A model generated the notes under the pieces. It was given only the letters and a program-made list of their open reading frames with translations, was not told where the DNA came from and did not search any database. The translations under genes were made by a program, and so were the position numbers. 64,000 nucleotides of DNA. Source: Streptomyces toyocaensis. GTDB taxonomy: Bacteria; Actinomycetota; Actinomycetes; Streptomycetales; Streptomycetaceae. The DNA is taken from the NCBI RefSeq assembly GCF_000725125.1, contig NZ_JFCB01000028.1, positions 1-64,000 of the forward strand. Reading direction: 5' to 3'. Shown one piece after another: positions 49,637 to 57,708 of this stretch; position 1 is the stretch's first letter; each line of letters opens with the position of its first letter.

Positions 49637-50146
49637 ATGAGCGGTTCCGGTACCCCCTCGACACCTCTTCAGGGGCACGACCCGACGGGGTTGCAGTCCT
49701 TCGCCGTCCTGTTGCGCCGGATGAACGGCGAGTTCAACCGCATCGCCCACGACTTCGCACAGTCCCAGGGCCTTCACCTGACCGACGTGCAGGCGCTGAT
49801 CGCGATCCTCGACGCGGACTCCGACCCCGAGGCGGGCGGCGAGCCGATGACGCCCGGACGCCTGCGCAAGCAGCTCAACCTCACCTCGGGCGCGGTGACC
49901 GCCTGCGTCGACCGGCTGGAGCGGGCCGGCCACATCCGGCGCGTCCGGGCGGTCGACGACCGCCGCGTGGTGCACCTGCAGTACGCGGAGGCGGCCAGAA
50001 GCCTGGCCAGGGACTACTTCCGGCCGCTGGCCCGGAGCACCGACGCCGCGCGCGGCCGCTTCACCCCCGAGGAACTGCTGGTCATCGCGCGGTTCCTCAC
50101 CGAGATGAACCGGGAACTCGACCTGCTGCGGCGCGACCCGGGCTGA
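49637..50146 (+). CDS. MarR-family transcriptional regulator
   Basis: A 169-residue winged-helix regulator. It has a dimerisation helix (LQSFAVLLRRMNGEFNRIAHDFAQ), a DNA-binding wHTH (MTPGRLRKQLNLTSGAVTACVDRLERAGHIRRV, about 74-106) and a wing VDDRRVVHLQ carrying the family's D-x-R-x-x-x-x-x-L signature. The C-terminal helix is SFTPEEL-like (RFTPEELLVIARFLTEMNREL). It is divergent from the MMPL exporter gene and probably represses it and itself. ATG 49637 lies so close to a TATACT element that the transcript may lack a leader. Confidence 0.9.
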   Translation: MSGSGTPSTPLQGHDPTGLQSFAVLLRRMNGEFNRIAHDFAQSQGLHLTDVQALIAILDADSDPEAGGEPMTPGRLRKQLNLTSGAVTACVDRLERAGHIRRVRAVDDRRVVHLQYAEAARSLARDYFRPLARSTDAARGRFTPEELLVIARFLTEMNRELDLLRRDPG

Positions 50147-50179
50147 AGCGGCCGCGGGGCACCGCGCACGCGAGCCCCG

Positions 50180-50480
50180 AGACATTGGCCAACCTGAGTT
50201 GTCGACGCTGAGTTTCGAGGTAGTGGGTGCAGCACATGTCGGCTTTCTCCCCATTCCGGATCGGGGTGTCTTCCTCCATGCGGTTAGCGCGGTCCGGGTC
50301 ACCCGCGAAAAACGGCCAGTTGAAGGAAGTGGTCACCCAGGCGTCGTCAAAGAGGAGGATCTTGGCATGGTTGCTCCTGAGGCATGGCCGTAGGGCGGAC
50401 TCCCGGGTTCCGCCCCCCATATATTCATCGAGCTGTTTCAGCGCCTCGTCAGTGGCCCCTCGCCGCGTACCGCACGCGAA
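50180..50480 (-). pseudogene. Fragment of a phospholipase D-like (HKD) protein gene
   Basis: The minus strand encodes GATDEALKQLDEYM, then LRSNHAKILLFDDAWVTTSFNW and GEKADMCCTHYLETQ. The H-x-K-x(4)-D-D motif followed by the T-S-F-N-W element is the HKD signature of PLD-superfamily enzymes. Only one HKD half is present. The frame has a TGA just upstream of this segment, and downstream it runs into the end of the marR gene without matching anything. It is a relic. Coordinates are approximate. Confidence 0.65.
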
Positions 50481-50622
50481 TCAACGACTCAGGGCACCAA
50501 GGGTGCGTGTGCCGAATGTGTCTCAAAGACGCCACGAAAACTGTTGATTTCCACGGTTAGCATCCAAGAGCGGGCGATGCTGTATGCCCGAACTGTCGGC
50601 CTTGAGGGAAGGGACGGACATC

Positions 50623-50985
50623 ATGCGTGTACGCCGGGCTCTCGTTGCGCTTGCGGCGGCACTACCACTGATCGGAGTCTCCGCAGGCTCGGCGTCTGCA
50701 GCCAGCGCAGCGAATAGCTATGAGATCATCGTTTGCAGCGAGGGTCTTTTCGGGAGCGCGAACGTCGTCGGCTACAACGAGAAGAACCAGCTCGTCCAGA
50801 CCCCGGACTTCAAGCTCAACTGGAACGGTCCGTGCGGATACGCGCCCGACTACTGGTTCAAAGAGGACCAGATCGTCGAGATAAACGCCAGCGACTACTT
50901 CAACGTGTGGACGTTCCACATGGACGTGCGGTACTGCAACGACAATTACAGCGCTACTCAGCGGGTCTGCATCCTTCCGTACTGA
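50623..50985 (+). CDS. Small secreted four-cysteine protein
   Basis: A 120-residue protein with a clear Sec signal peptide: positively charged MRVRRAL, hydrophobic core VALAAALPLIGV, and cleavage region SAGSASA-AS at about residue 26-28. The mature part of about 92 residues is rich in Asn, Tyr, Phe and acidic residues and has exactly four cysteines (VCSEG, GPCGY, RYCND, RVCIL), compatible with two disulfides. No catalytic motif or known family was recognised. Codon use differs from its neighbours (AAT, TAT, GTT, CTA and AGC codons, lower third-position GC), suggesting acquisition from elsewhere. ATG 50623 follows GAGGGAAGGGA. Confidence 0.75.
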   Translation: MRVRRALVALAAALPLIGVSAGSASAASAANSYEIIVCSEGLFGSANVVGYNEKNQLVQTPDFKLNWNGPCGYAPDYWFKEDQIVEINASDYFNVWTFHMDVRYCNDNYSATQRVCILPY

Positions 50986-50996
50986 TCAAGGCGTGT

Positions 50997-51027
50997 CGGT
51001 CGCCACCAGTCCCGCCGGTGGTGATCG
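50997..51027 (+). terminator. Hairpin terminator after the secreted protein gene
   Basis: CGGTCGCCACC (50997-51007) pairs with GGTGGTGATCG (51017-51027), giving 11 bp with two G-U pairs and a 9-nt loop, 11 bp after the stop codon at 50985. Confidence 0.6.
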
Positions 51028-51174
51028 GCACACCTCGGACGACAACCTTCGGTCACGCCCTACCCCCGGCAACGTCCCTCCTGGGGACTGAGCCGCCACA
51101 TCCGGTCGGCGAGGACAGGCACACACCGGCGTTCGCGGACCCGGAGGACGCGATGGGTAAGGCCGCAGGGTCAG

Positions 51175-51420
51175 GTGGTGGACACCGCGACGCGCACGAC
51201 AACGAGGCCGGTACCGCCCTTACCGGGCCTCCACCGCCGACATGCTCCGCCGCCCCGTCTGCGAACTCCTGCGTCTGCTGCAGGCCGAGCACGACGAGGC
51301 CGCAGCCCGCACCGAGAACCCGCGCGAGCAGATCGGACGGCTCACCACCGCCCTCGGCGAGGCCGAGGCCCGCCTGGCCGAGCTCACCCCGACCCGGAAC
51401 CAGCCGGTACCGGAAACGGA
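51175..51420 (+). pseudogene. Frameshifted remnant of a coiled-coil accessory protein
   Basis: Frame one reads VPPLPGLHRRH. In another frame the protein continues MLRRPVCELLRLLQAEHDEA and ENPREQIGRLTTALGEAEARLAEL. Together these resemble a family of short actinobacterial coiled-coil proteins that I have seen near mobile or specialised-metabolism genes, with a small deletion around 51237-51241 breaking the frame. The coiled-coil frame then runs on without a family-like end. Function of the family is unknown to me. Confidence 0.45.
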
Positions 51421-51549
51421 CTTGACGTCCTCTTGGACAGGGACTCGAGAGCAGAAGCACACCGAGGTGCGGCTACGGGGTACTCGCCAGCCCCTCGTCT
51501 GGAGATGCGGCGCATCGGGGAGGACGCGGCGGCATGAACCGGCACGGCG

Positions 51550-51690
51550 TCACACGGCCGCCCGGCCGTCGTCGTCCACCGGCAGGACCGACCCGTTGAC
51601 GGTGCGACAGGACGGCCGCGGCCCGCTCCTCGGGCCGGGCCGGGCGGCCCGGCCCGACGGCGGGGGACGGGTGGCGCCGGGCCGTGCGCC
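51550..51690 (-). pseudogene. C-terminal remnant of a short-chain dehydrogenase
   Basis: On the minus strand, RPARPEERAAAVLS in one frame and TVNGSVLPVDDDGRAAV-stop in another together match the last 35 residues of an SDR enzyme (RPEExAxAVxFLAS...VNGxVLPVDGG). The Rossmann and catalytic parts are absent, and a deletion with a frame change separates the two pieces. It is a relic only. Confidence 0.5.
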
Positions 51691-51811
51691 GCCCCCCCGA
51701 CGCCGCGCACCACCGGGGTGCGACCGGGCCGCTGCCGGGACCGGTGAACACCGCGCCCGCCTGGGTGATCACCGGTGGCGGGGCCGAAACCCCGCTCATA
51801 GCTTCGGCTCC

Positions 51812-52873
51812 ATGAGCAAACGACACATCGCGTACCTCGCGTGCACCGCCGCGGTCGTGGCCGCCGGGCTCGGCGCCGCCCCGTCGGCCCACCGTCCGAC
51901 CGTGCACCGGGTGGAGCCCGGGCAGTCGATCCAGAAGGCCGTCGACGCCGCCCGGCCGGGGGACACCGTCCTCCTCGCGCCCGGCACCTACAAGCAGAGC
52001 GTCTCCCTCACCGAGCCGGACATCACCCTGCGCGGCCACGGCGCGGGTCGCACCGTCCTGGTGCCCGCGAAGAACGCCGGCAAGAGCGCCTGCGCCAAGG
52101 CGGGCAACGGCATCTGTGTCACCGGCAGCGACACCAAGCCCCTCCGGGACGTCACCGTGCGGTCGCTGACGGTCCGCGGTTTCGCCAAGAACGGGCTGTG
52201 GGCCACCGGGACCGAGCGGCTGAGCGTCCGTCACGTCACGGCGGAGCGGAACGGCCAGTGGGGCATCGCCGGGGAACGCTCCGTCCGCAGCGTCGTCAGC
52301 CACAACGTCACGCAGAACAACGGCGACGCGGGAATCTTCGTCGCCAACACCGTCGACACCGAGGAAGGCGCCCGGGACGCCGAGAAGACGGTGATCCGGC
52401 ACAACACGACCGCGGGCAACCGGGTCGGTGTCACCGTGCGCCGACTGCGGAACCTGAGCGTCACCCACAACGAGGCCACCGGCAACTGCGCCGCCGTGTT
52501 CGTGGTGGGCGACGAGTCCAAGCCTCGCGCCGGCCGGGTGGACGTGAAATGGAATCACATCCACGCCAACAACAAGCACTGCGCCAAGACACCGCGGCTG
52601 CCCTTCCTGCAGGGATCGGGCATCGTGCTCACCGGCGTCGAGGACACGGTGGTGGCCTTCAACCGGGTCGAGAACAACAAGGGCAGGTCCCCGTTGTCCG
52701 GCGGCATCGTCCTCTTCAGGAGCCTGGTCGGCACCCCCAGCGAGCGCAACGACGTCCGCGACAACCTGGTGACCGGCAACAGCCCGGCCGACCTGGCCAA
52801 CCGCGACACCGCCAGGACCAACACGTTCAGCCGCAACACCTGCACGCTCTCCGAGCCCGCCGGCATGTGCTGA
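51812..52873 (+). CDS. Secreted right-handed beta-helix repeat protein
   Basis: A 353-residue exported protein. The signal peptide is HIAYLACTAAVVAAGLGAAPSA, with cleavage near residue 28. A parallel beta-helix follows with the NosD/pectate-lyase opening VEPGQSIQKAVDAARPGDTVLLAPGTY and recurring coils rich in asparagine ladders (HNVTQNNGDAGIFVANT, HNEATGNCAAVFV, NRVENNKG). Four or more cysteines are spread over the helix, including one near the C-terminus (AGMC). Such proteins are often polysaccharide lyases or cell-surface binding proteins; no catalytic lysine/arginine pair could be assigned. ATG 51812 is chosen because upstream sequence is degenerate. Confidence 0.85.
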   Translation: MSKRHIAYLACTAAVVAAGLGAAPSAHRPTVHRVEPGQSIQKAVDAARPGDTVLLAPGTYKQSVSLTEPDITLRGHGAGRTVLVPAKNAGKSACAKAGNGICVTGSDTKPLRDVTVRSLTVRGFAKNGLWATGTERLSVRHVTAERNGQWGIAGERSVRSVVSHNVTQNNGDAGIFVANTVDTEEGARDAEKTVIRHNTTAGNRVGVTVRRLRNLSVTHNEATGNCAAVFVVGDESKPRAGRVDVKWNHIHANNKHCAKTPRLPFLQGSGIVLTGVEDTVVAFNRVENNKGRSPLSGGIVLFRSLVGTPSERNDVRDNLVTGNSPADLANRDTARTNTFSRNTCTLSEPAGMC

Positions 52874-52942
52874 CCGACCCGACCCGACCCGAGCCGCCCC
52901 GACCCACCCACCGACCGCACGACAGCAGAAGCGAGGCAACGG

Positions 52943-53971
52943 ATGACCACCGTTGAACCGGCTCCCCCGCCGCCCATGCGGCTGAGGGAGCTCGTATTCG
53001 GCGCGGCGTGCGCCGCCGCCGTACGCGCGGCCGTCCGTCTGGGCGTGCCCGACGCCCTGGACGACCACCCCATGACCGTCGACGACCTGGCGGCCGCGGT
53101 GAAGACCCAGCCGCACACGCTGCGGCGGCTGCTGCGCGCCCTGTCCTGTCAGGGCGTCTTCACCGAGAACCCCGACGGCACCTTCGAGCACACCGAGATG
53201 TCCCGGCTGCTGCGGGAGGACGACCCGCACAGCCTGCGCCACATCGCCCTGTGGTGCACCGAGCCGTGGACCTGGAGCGTCTGGCCGCTGCTCGACGAGG
53301 CGGTGCGCTCCGGGCGCGACGTCTTCGAGGACGTGCACGGCCAGGAGTTCTTCCCGTACCTCAACGAGTCCGCCCCCGAGTCCGCCCACGTGTTCAACCG
53401 CGCCATGACCACGTCCAGCGAGCAGTCCGCCCGCGACGTGGCCCTGCTCCTCGACCTGGAGGACGCCTCCTCGGTCGTGGACATCGGCGGCGGCCAGGGG
53501 CACGTCCTGGCCAGCCTTCTGGAGAAGCACGCCCATCTCCACGGCACGCTGCTCGACCTGCCGGGCGTGGTGGAGAACGCCGACCCCCGGCTGCGCGAGG
53601 GCGGCGCGCTCGCCGGCCGGGTCGACGTCGTGGCCGGTGACTGCCGTGAGGCCGTCCCCGTCCAGGCGGACGTGTACATCATCAAGAACGTCCTGGAGTG
53701 GGACGACGACAGCACCCGCCGGGCACTGGCGAGCGTCCGCGCGGCCGCCCGGCCCGGAGCCCGCGTCGTGGTCATCGAGAACCTCGTCGACGACACCCCG
53801 TCGATGCGGTTCACCACCGCCATGGACCTGCTGCTGCTCCTCAACGTCGGCGGCGCCAAGCACACCCGGCAGAGCATGGTCGACCGCCTGACCGCCGCGG
53901 GCCTGGTCATCGACGGGGTCCGCCCGGTCAACGCCTACCTGCACGCCTTCGAGTGCACCGTGCCCGGCTGA
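52943..53971 (+). CDS. SAM-dependent O-methyltransferase (TcmN-type) beside the spore-pigment operon
   Basis: A 342-residue class I methyltransferase of the O-methyltransferase family-2 type. An N-terminal dimerisation wHTH (about 12-105, RELVFGAACAAAVRAAVRLGVPDAL...LRRLLRALSCQGVF) is followed by the SAM-binding motif VVDIGGGQGHVLASLLEKH (about 173-191), LLDLPGVVENA, IIKNVLEWDDD, and a terminal substrate loop. Such enzymes methylate phenolic hydroxyls of aromatic polyketides. It is convergent with the whiE-like operon across a strong hairpin, so it has its own promoter, and it likely decorates the pigment. ATG 52943 has GAGGCAACGG upstream. Confidence 0.88.
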   Translation: MTTVEPAPPPPMRLRELVFGAACAAAVRAAVRLGVPDALDDHPMTVDDLAAAVKTQPHTLRRLLRALSCQGVFTENPDGTFEHTEMSRLLREDDPHSLRHIALWCTEPWTWSVWPLLDEAVRSGRDVFEDVHGQEFFPYLNESAPESAHVFNRAMTTSSEQSARDVALLLDLEDASSVVDIGGGQGHVLASLLEKHAHLHGTLLDLPGVVENADPRLREGGALAGRVDVVAGDCREAVPVQADVYIIKNVLEWDDDSTRRALASVRAAARPGARVVVIENLVDDTPSMRFTTAMDLLLLLNVGGAKHTRQSMVDRLTAAGLVIDGVRPVNAYLHAFECTVPG

Positions 53972-53986
53972 TCCGCGGGCACCACG

Positions 53987-54037
53987 ACCCCGAGGCCGCC
54001 GGCTCCGCGACTGACGCGGGACCGGCGGCCTCGGGGT
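53987..54037. terminator. Strong bidirectional terminator between methyltransferase and pigment operon
   Basis: ACCCCGAGGCCGCCGG (53987-54002) and CCGGCGGCCTCGGGGT (54022-54037) form a perfect 16-bp stem. The loop itself holds CCGCG/CGCGG (54005-54009, 54015-54019). It lies between the stop codons of two convergent genes. Confidence 0.8.
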
Positions 54038-54054
54038 GTGCGGCGCGGCCCGGC

Positions 54055-54390
54055 TCAGGAACCCGCGCCGCGCTCCCAGCGGTAGAAGCACTGCGCCATG
54101 GCGTCCTTGGGACCGCGCCACGTGGCCGGGTCGTACGGGCTGACGTACGCCTCCAGCCGCTCGCTGATGCCGCGGAACTCGGGGTGCGAGGCCAGCTTCG
54201 CGATGGCCGGCGCCGGATCCTGCTCCGCCTCGATGAGGTGCAGGTACACGTCGTCCCCGAACTGGAAGAGACTGCGCCGGCTGACGCCGATGAGATGGGG
54301 CAGTTCACCCCGGTCGGAGGCCGCGAACACGTCGGCGATGTCCGGCGCCGAACCGGGCTTCATCCGGGCGACGATGAGGGCGTGGTGCAT
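54055..54390 (-). CDS. TcmI-type polyketide cyclase (whiE ORFVII homologue)
   Basis: A 111-residue ferredoxin-like-fold cyclase: HHALIVARMKPGSAPDIADVFAASD, LPHLIGVSRRSLFQFGDDVYLHLIEAE and FRGISERLEAYVSPYDPATWRGPKDAMAQCFYRWE. This matches the TcmI family that closes the later rings of aromatic polyketides. It is the last gene of the operon (start ATG 54390, 36 bp after the aromatase stop), the same place as whiE ORFVII in S. coelicolor. Length is typical. Confidence 0.9.
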   Translation of the reverse strand: MHHALIVARMKPGSAPDIADVFAASDRGELPHLIGVSRRSLFQFGDDVYLHLIEAEQDPAPAIAKLASHPEFRGISERLEAYVSPYDPATWRGPKDAMAQCFYRWERGAGS

Positions 54391-54425
54391 GAGGGTTCCT
54401 TCCGTGTCCTCGCGCGGGCCGGCGC

Positions 54426-54908
54426 TCAGCGCGAGGACGCGACGGACGCGCTCTCGCTGTCGCGGGCGACCTGCTCGATCCGGTCCCGGATGAGGGCCAT
54501 CTGGGTAAGGGAGTTGCGGTTGATGTTGTCCGTCATCCACGCGTCGTCGACCGGGGCGTCGGGCTTCATGGCGAAGTCCTGCGTCCAGCGCATCCGGACA
54601 CCGCCCGGCACCTCCTCGTACTCCCACAGGATGTCCATGTGGGCGAAGGGGCCCGTCTCGACACGGCGGGCGCGGACGATCCGCTTCTCGCGGTCCGGGG
54701 TGCGCTCCGACACCCAGCTCCACACCTTCCCGTTCTCGTCCGGGTGCATGGTCAGCCGGAACGTCGTCGTCCCGCCCTCACGGGAGAGGACCTCCACCGA
54801 CGCGTACTCGCTGAACAGCCGCGGCCAGTTCTCCAGGTCGTTGGTCATCTCCCACACGAGGTCGAGGGGAGCGTCGATGGTGATGCTGTTCTCGGTGTGT
54901 CCGGCCAC
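54426..54908 (-). CDS. Aromatase/cyclase, SRPBCC fold (whiE ORFVI homologue)
   Basis: A 160-residue single-domain aromatase/cyclase of the TcmN-N/WhiE-ORFVI type: AGHTENSITIDAPLDLVWEMTNDLENWPRLFSEYASVEVL (start region), TTTFRLTMHPDENGKVWSWVSER, and RMRWTQDFAMKPDAPVDDAWM. The helix-grip cavity folds the poly-beta-ketone chain and aromatises the first ring. It ends 2 bp before the ACP stop region on the same strand (ACP stop 54911), so the genes are closely coupled. As a monodomain enzyme, it would favour C9-C14 type first-ring closure, by analogy. Confidence 0.92.
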   Translation of the reverse strand: MAGHTENSITIDAPLDLVWEMTNDLENWPRLFSEYASVEVLSREGGTTTFRLTMHPDENGKVWSWVSERTPDREKRIVRARRVETGPFAHMDILWEYEEVPGGVRMRWTQDFAMKPDAPVDDAWMTDNINRNSLTQMALIRDRIEQVARDSESASVASSR

Positions 54909-54910
54909 GT

Positions 54911-55171
54911 TCAGGCTCCAGCCGTGAGGGTGCTGTTGACGAGGTTCAGGAACTCCCGGGGCGTCCTGCAGCGCTCCGAGTCGGGGGGCAGCGGCTGGCC
55001 GTACCGGTTCTCCAGCTCGCCGACGATGCCGAGCAGACCGAGCGAGTCCAGGCCGAAGGTGTCGAACGGGGACTCCGCGGCCTCCTTGAGCTCCTCGGGG
55101 TCGACGGTGATGCCGGCCGCCTGCTTCATCAGGGCGGACAGCTCGTCGAAGGTCACTTCGGTGGTGATCAT
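54911..55171 (-). CDS. Type II polyketide acyl carrier protein (whiE ORFV homologue)
   Basis: An 86-residue ACP with the phosphopantetheine attachment serine S43 in the motif FGLDSLGLLGIV. The helix I pattern is TFDELSALMKQAAGI and the helix III-IV region is RCRTPREFLNLVNSTL. It carries the growing polyketide between KS-alpha/KS-beta and the cyclases. It lies 27 bp after the KS-beta stop, with a GGAGCAG ribosome site before ATG 55171. Confidence 0.95.
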   Translation of the reverse strand: MITTEVTFDELSALMKQAAGITVDPEELKEAAESPFDTFGLDSLGLLGIVGELENRYGQPLPPDSERCRTPREFLNLVNSTLTAGA

Positions 55172-55198
55172 GGGTGACTGCTCCTTCCCCGCCCGGCG

Positions 55199-56443
55199 CT
55201 ACCGGGCGGAATCATCACCGCGGCGCACGACCAGCGCCGCGTTGGAGCCCATCAGTCCCCTGCTGAGGACGAGGGCGGTGCGCAGCTCGGCGGGGCGAGC
55301 GCGCGACGTGACCAGGTCGAGGTCGTGGCAGGTGTCGAACACGTTGGGTGTCGGGGGCACCTGGCCGTGCTCCATGGCGAGCACCGCGGCCACCGTGTCC
55401 AGCACGGGCGCCGCGCAGTAGGCGCGGCCGATGCCGGTCTTGGGCGCCGTGACCGGGACCCGGGTGCCGTGTGCGCCGAGTGCGTCGGCGATCGCCAGCG
55501 CCTCCGCGCGGTCCGCCTCGGGCACGCCCATGGCGTCGGCGAACACGACGTCGATCTCCTCCGGGGCGCAGCCCGCCTCGTCGAGGGCGCCGCGGATCGC
55601 GCGGGCGAGGCCCTCCCGGGACTCCGCCCAGCGGGAGGCCCCCGTGAACGTGGCCGCGTGGCCGGCCACGACGGCCCGTACGGGCACCCCGCGCTCCCGG
55701 GCCCGGGCCTCGTCCTCGACGACGAGCAGCGCGCCGCCCTCGGCGGGCACGAAACCACAGGCCTGCTCGGTGAACGGGCGGTAGGCACGGTCGGGGTCGT
55801 CGACGGTGCTGAGCTCGGGGTAGCCGAGCTGGCACACCATCGAGTACGGGGCGAGGGGCGCCTCCGCGGCCCCGACGACCATGACGTCGGTGCCGCGCCG
55901 CACGGCCCGGCTCGCGTGCGCGAGGCAGTCAAGACCGCCCGCCTCGTCGCTCGCCACCACCCCGCAGGGCCCCTTGAGCCCGCTGCGGATGGAGATCTGG
56001 CCGGTGCTCGCCGCGTAGAACCAGGCGATGGACTGGTACGGCCCGACGAACTTGGAGCCCTTGCCCCAGAGTTTCTGCAGCTCACGCTGGCCGAACTCGC
56101 CGCCGCCCGATCCGGCCGCGGTGACCACACCGACCGAGAACGGCTCGGCGGGTTCGCCGCCCAGTCCGGCGTCGTCGAGGGCGAGGGCGGCGGCGGCCAT
56201 GGCGAAGTGGCTGAAGCGGTCCGTCTGCACCAGGAACCGGTCCTCGATGAGATCCGCCGGGTCGAAGGACCTGACCTCGCCCGCCACCCGCAGCGGCAGG
56301 TGGTCGCAGCCCTCGCGGCCGATCAGGTCCAGTACGGTGAGGCCTTCGCGGACGGACTTCCAGTAGGCGTCCGTCCGCATTCCGTTGGGCGCGATCACAC
56401 CGATGCCGGTGACGGCCGCGCGCCCGGAGCGCCGATTGCTCAT
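55199..56443 (-). CDS. KS-beta/chain length factor of the spore-pigment PKS (whiE ORFIV homologue)
   Basis: A 414-residue ketosynthase-like partner of KS-alpha: AAVTGIGVIAPNGMRTDAYW, QTDRFSHFAMAAAALALDDAGL, and GPCGVVASDEAGGLDCLAHA, where the catalytic cysteine of KS-alpha is replaced by glutamate (E167). Most chain length factors carry glutamine here, so glutamate is a variation. The heterodimer decarboxylates malonyl-ACP and sets chain length. Its ATG overlaps the KS-alpha stop by 4 bp, ensuring equal synthesis, as in nearly all type II clusters. Confidence 0.94.
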   Translation of the reverse strand: MSNRRSGRAAVTGIGVIAPNGMRTDAYWKSVREGLTVLDLIGREGCDHLPLRVAGEVRSFDPADLIEDRFLVQTDRFSHFAMAAAALALDDAGLGGEPAEPFSVGVVTAAGSGGGEFGQRELQKLWGKGSKFVGPYQSIAWFYAASTGQISIRSGLKGPCGVVASDEAGGLDCLAHASRAVRRGTDVMVVGAAEAPLAPYSMVCQLGYPELSTVDDPDRAYRPFTEQACGFVPAEGGALLVVEDEARARERGVPVRAVVAGHAATFTGASRWAESREGLARAIRGALDEAGCAPEEIDVVFADAMGVPEADRAEALAIADALGAHGTRVPVTAPKTGIGRAYCAAPVLDTVAAVLAMEHGQVPPTPNVFDTCHDLDLVTSRARPAELRTALVLSRGLMGSNAALVVRRGDDSAR

Positions 56444-57708
56444 CGTGTCCTCCCGCCCGGCCCGGACAGCAGCACCGCGGACTGGAAGCCCCCGAAACCG
56501 CTGCCGACGGAGAGCACGTGGTTCAGCTTCCGCGGGCGGGCGGTGCGCGGGACGTAGTCCAGGTCGCACTCCGGGTCGGGGGTCTCGTAGTTCGCCGTGG
56601 GCGGCACCACCTGGTGCTTCAGCGCGAGGACGCACGCGACCACCTCGATCGCGCCGATCGCGCCCAGCGAGTGCCCCACCATCGACTTGATGGAGCTCAT
56701 GGGCGTCTCGTGGGCGTGCGCGCCCAGCGACCGCTTCACGGCGGCCGTCTCGTGCCGGTCGTTCTGCCGGGTGCCGGAACCGTGCGCGTTGACGTAGTCG
56801 ATCAGCGTGGGGTCGATACGGGCCTGGTCGAGCGTGGTGTCGATCGCCCGGGCCATCTCCAGTCCCTCACTGGTCAGACCGGTCATGTGGTAGGCGTTGC
56901 CGTAGGTGGCGTAGCCGCTGATCTCGCAGAGGATCTCCGCGCCCCGGGCCCGCGCGTGCTCGTACTCCTCGAGCACGAGCACCGCCGCCCCCTCGCCCAT
57001 GACGAAGCCGTCGCGGTGCGCGTCGAACGGCCGGGAGGCGTGCTCGGGGTCGTCGTTGTTGGGCGACGTCGCCTTGATGGCGTCGAAGCAGGCCATCGTG
57101 ATCGGTGAGATCGGTGAATCCGACGCCCCCGCGATGCAGACCTCGGCGCGGCCCTCGGCGATGGTGTGGAACGCGTAACCGACCGCGTCGAGCCCGGAGG
57201 TGCAGCCGGTGGAGACGGTCTGCACCGGACCCCGGGCGCCGAAGCGCTCGGCGACGACCGAGGCGAGCGTGCTCGGCTGGAAGGCCGTGTGCAACTGCGG
57301 CCCGGCCTTCTCCTGGTCGACGTCCCAGCGCCGGCCGCCCTCGCTGACCAGCACGTAGTCGTGCTCCAGCCGGGTCGTGCCGCCGACCGCGCTGCCCAGA
57401 CAGACCGCGGTGCGCCAGGGGTCGCCGGCCTCGATGTCGAGTCCGGAGTCGCGCAGCGCCTCCCCGGCGGCGACCAGGGCGAACTGTACGTACCGGTCGG
57501 CGCGTTGGCACAACTCCGCGTCCAGACCGTGCGCGAACGGGTCGAAGTCGCACTCGGCGGCTATCCGCGAGCGCAGGCCCGCCGGGTCGAACAGGGTGAT
57601 GCCGCGGGTCGCGGTGCGGCCGGCTGCGAGGAGGTCCCAGAACGCCGTCGCTCCGATGCCGCCGGGAGCGACCACACCTATACCGGTGACGGCCACTCGC
57701 CGGGTCAT
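56440..57708 (-). CDS. KS-alpha ketosynthase of the spore-pigment PKS (whiE ORFIII homologue)
   Basis: A 422-residue beta-ketoacyl synthase. The catalytic residues are C169 (TVSTGCTSGLD), H309 (VNAHGSGTRQND), K341 and H346 (SIKSMVGHSLGAIGA). It opens RRVAVTGIGVVAPGGIG and has GFVMGEGAAVLVLEE, all canonical. It elongates malonyl units on the ACP with KS-beta. The ATG overlaps the cupin stop by 4 bp. Sequence style and neighbours match the WhiE/CurA/SchP spore-pigment clade and not an antibiotic cluster, since no resistance or export gene is adjacent in the operon. Confidence 0.95.
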   Translation of the reverse strand: MTRRVAVTGIGVVAPGGIGATAFWDLLAAGRTATRGITLFDPAGLRSRIAAECDFDPFAHGLDAELCQRADRYVQFALVAAGEALRDSGLDIEAGDPWRTAVCLGSAVGGTTRLEHDYVLVSEGGRRWDVDQEKAGPQLHTAFQPSTLASVVAERFGARGPVQTVSTGCTSGLDAVGYAFHTIAEGRAEVCIAGASDSPISPITMACFDAIKATSPNNDDPEHASRPFDAHRDGFVMGEGAAVLVLEEYEHARARGAEILCEISGYATYGNAYHMTGLTSEGLEMARAIDTTLDQARIDPTLIDYVNAHGSGTRQNDRHETAAVKRSLGAHAHETPMSSIKSMVGHSLGAIGAIEVVACVLALKHQVVPPTANYETPDPECDLDYVPRTARPRKLNHVLSVGSGFGGFQSAVLLSGPGGRTR

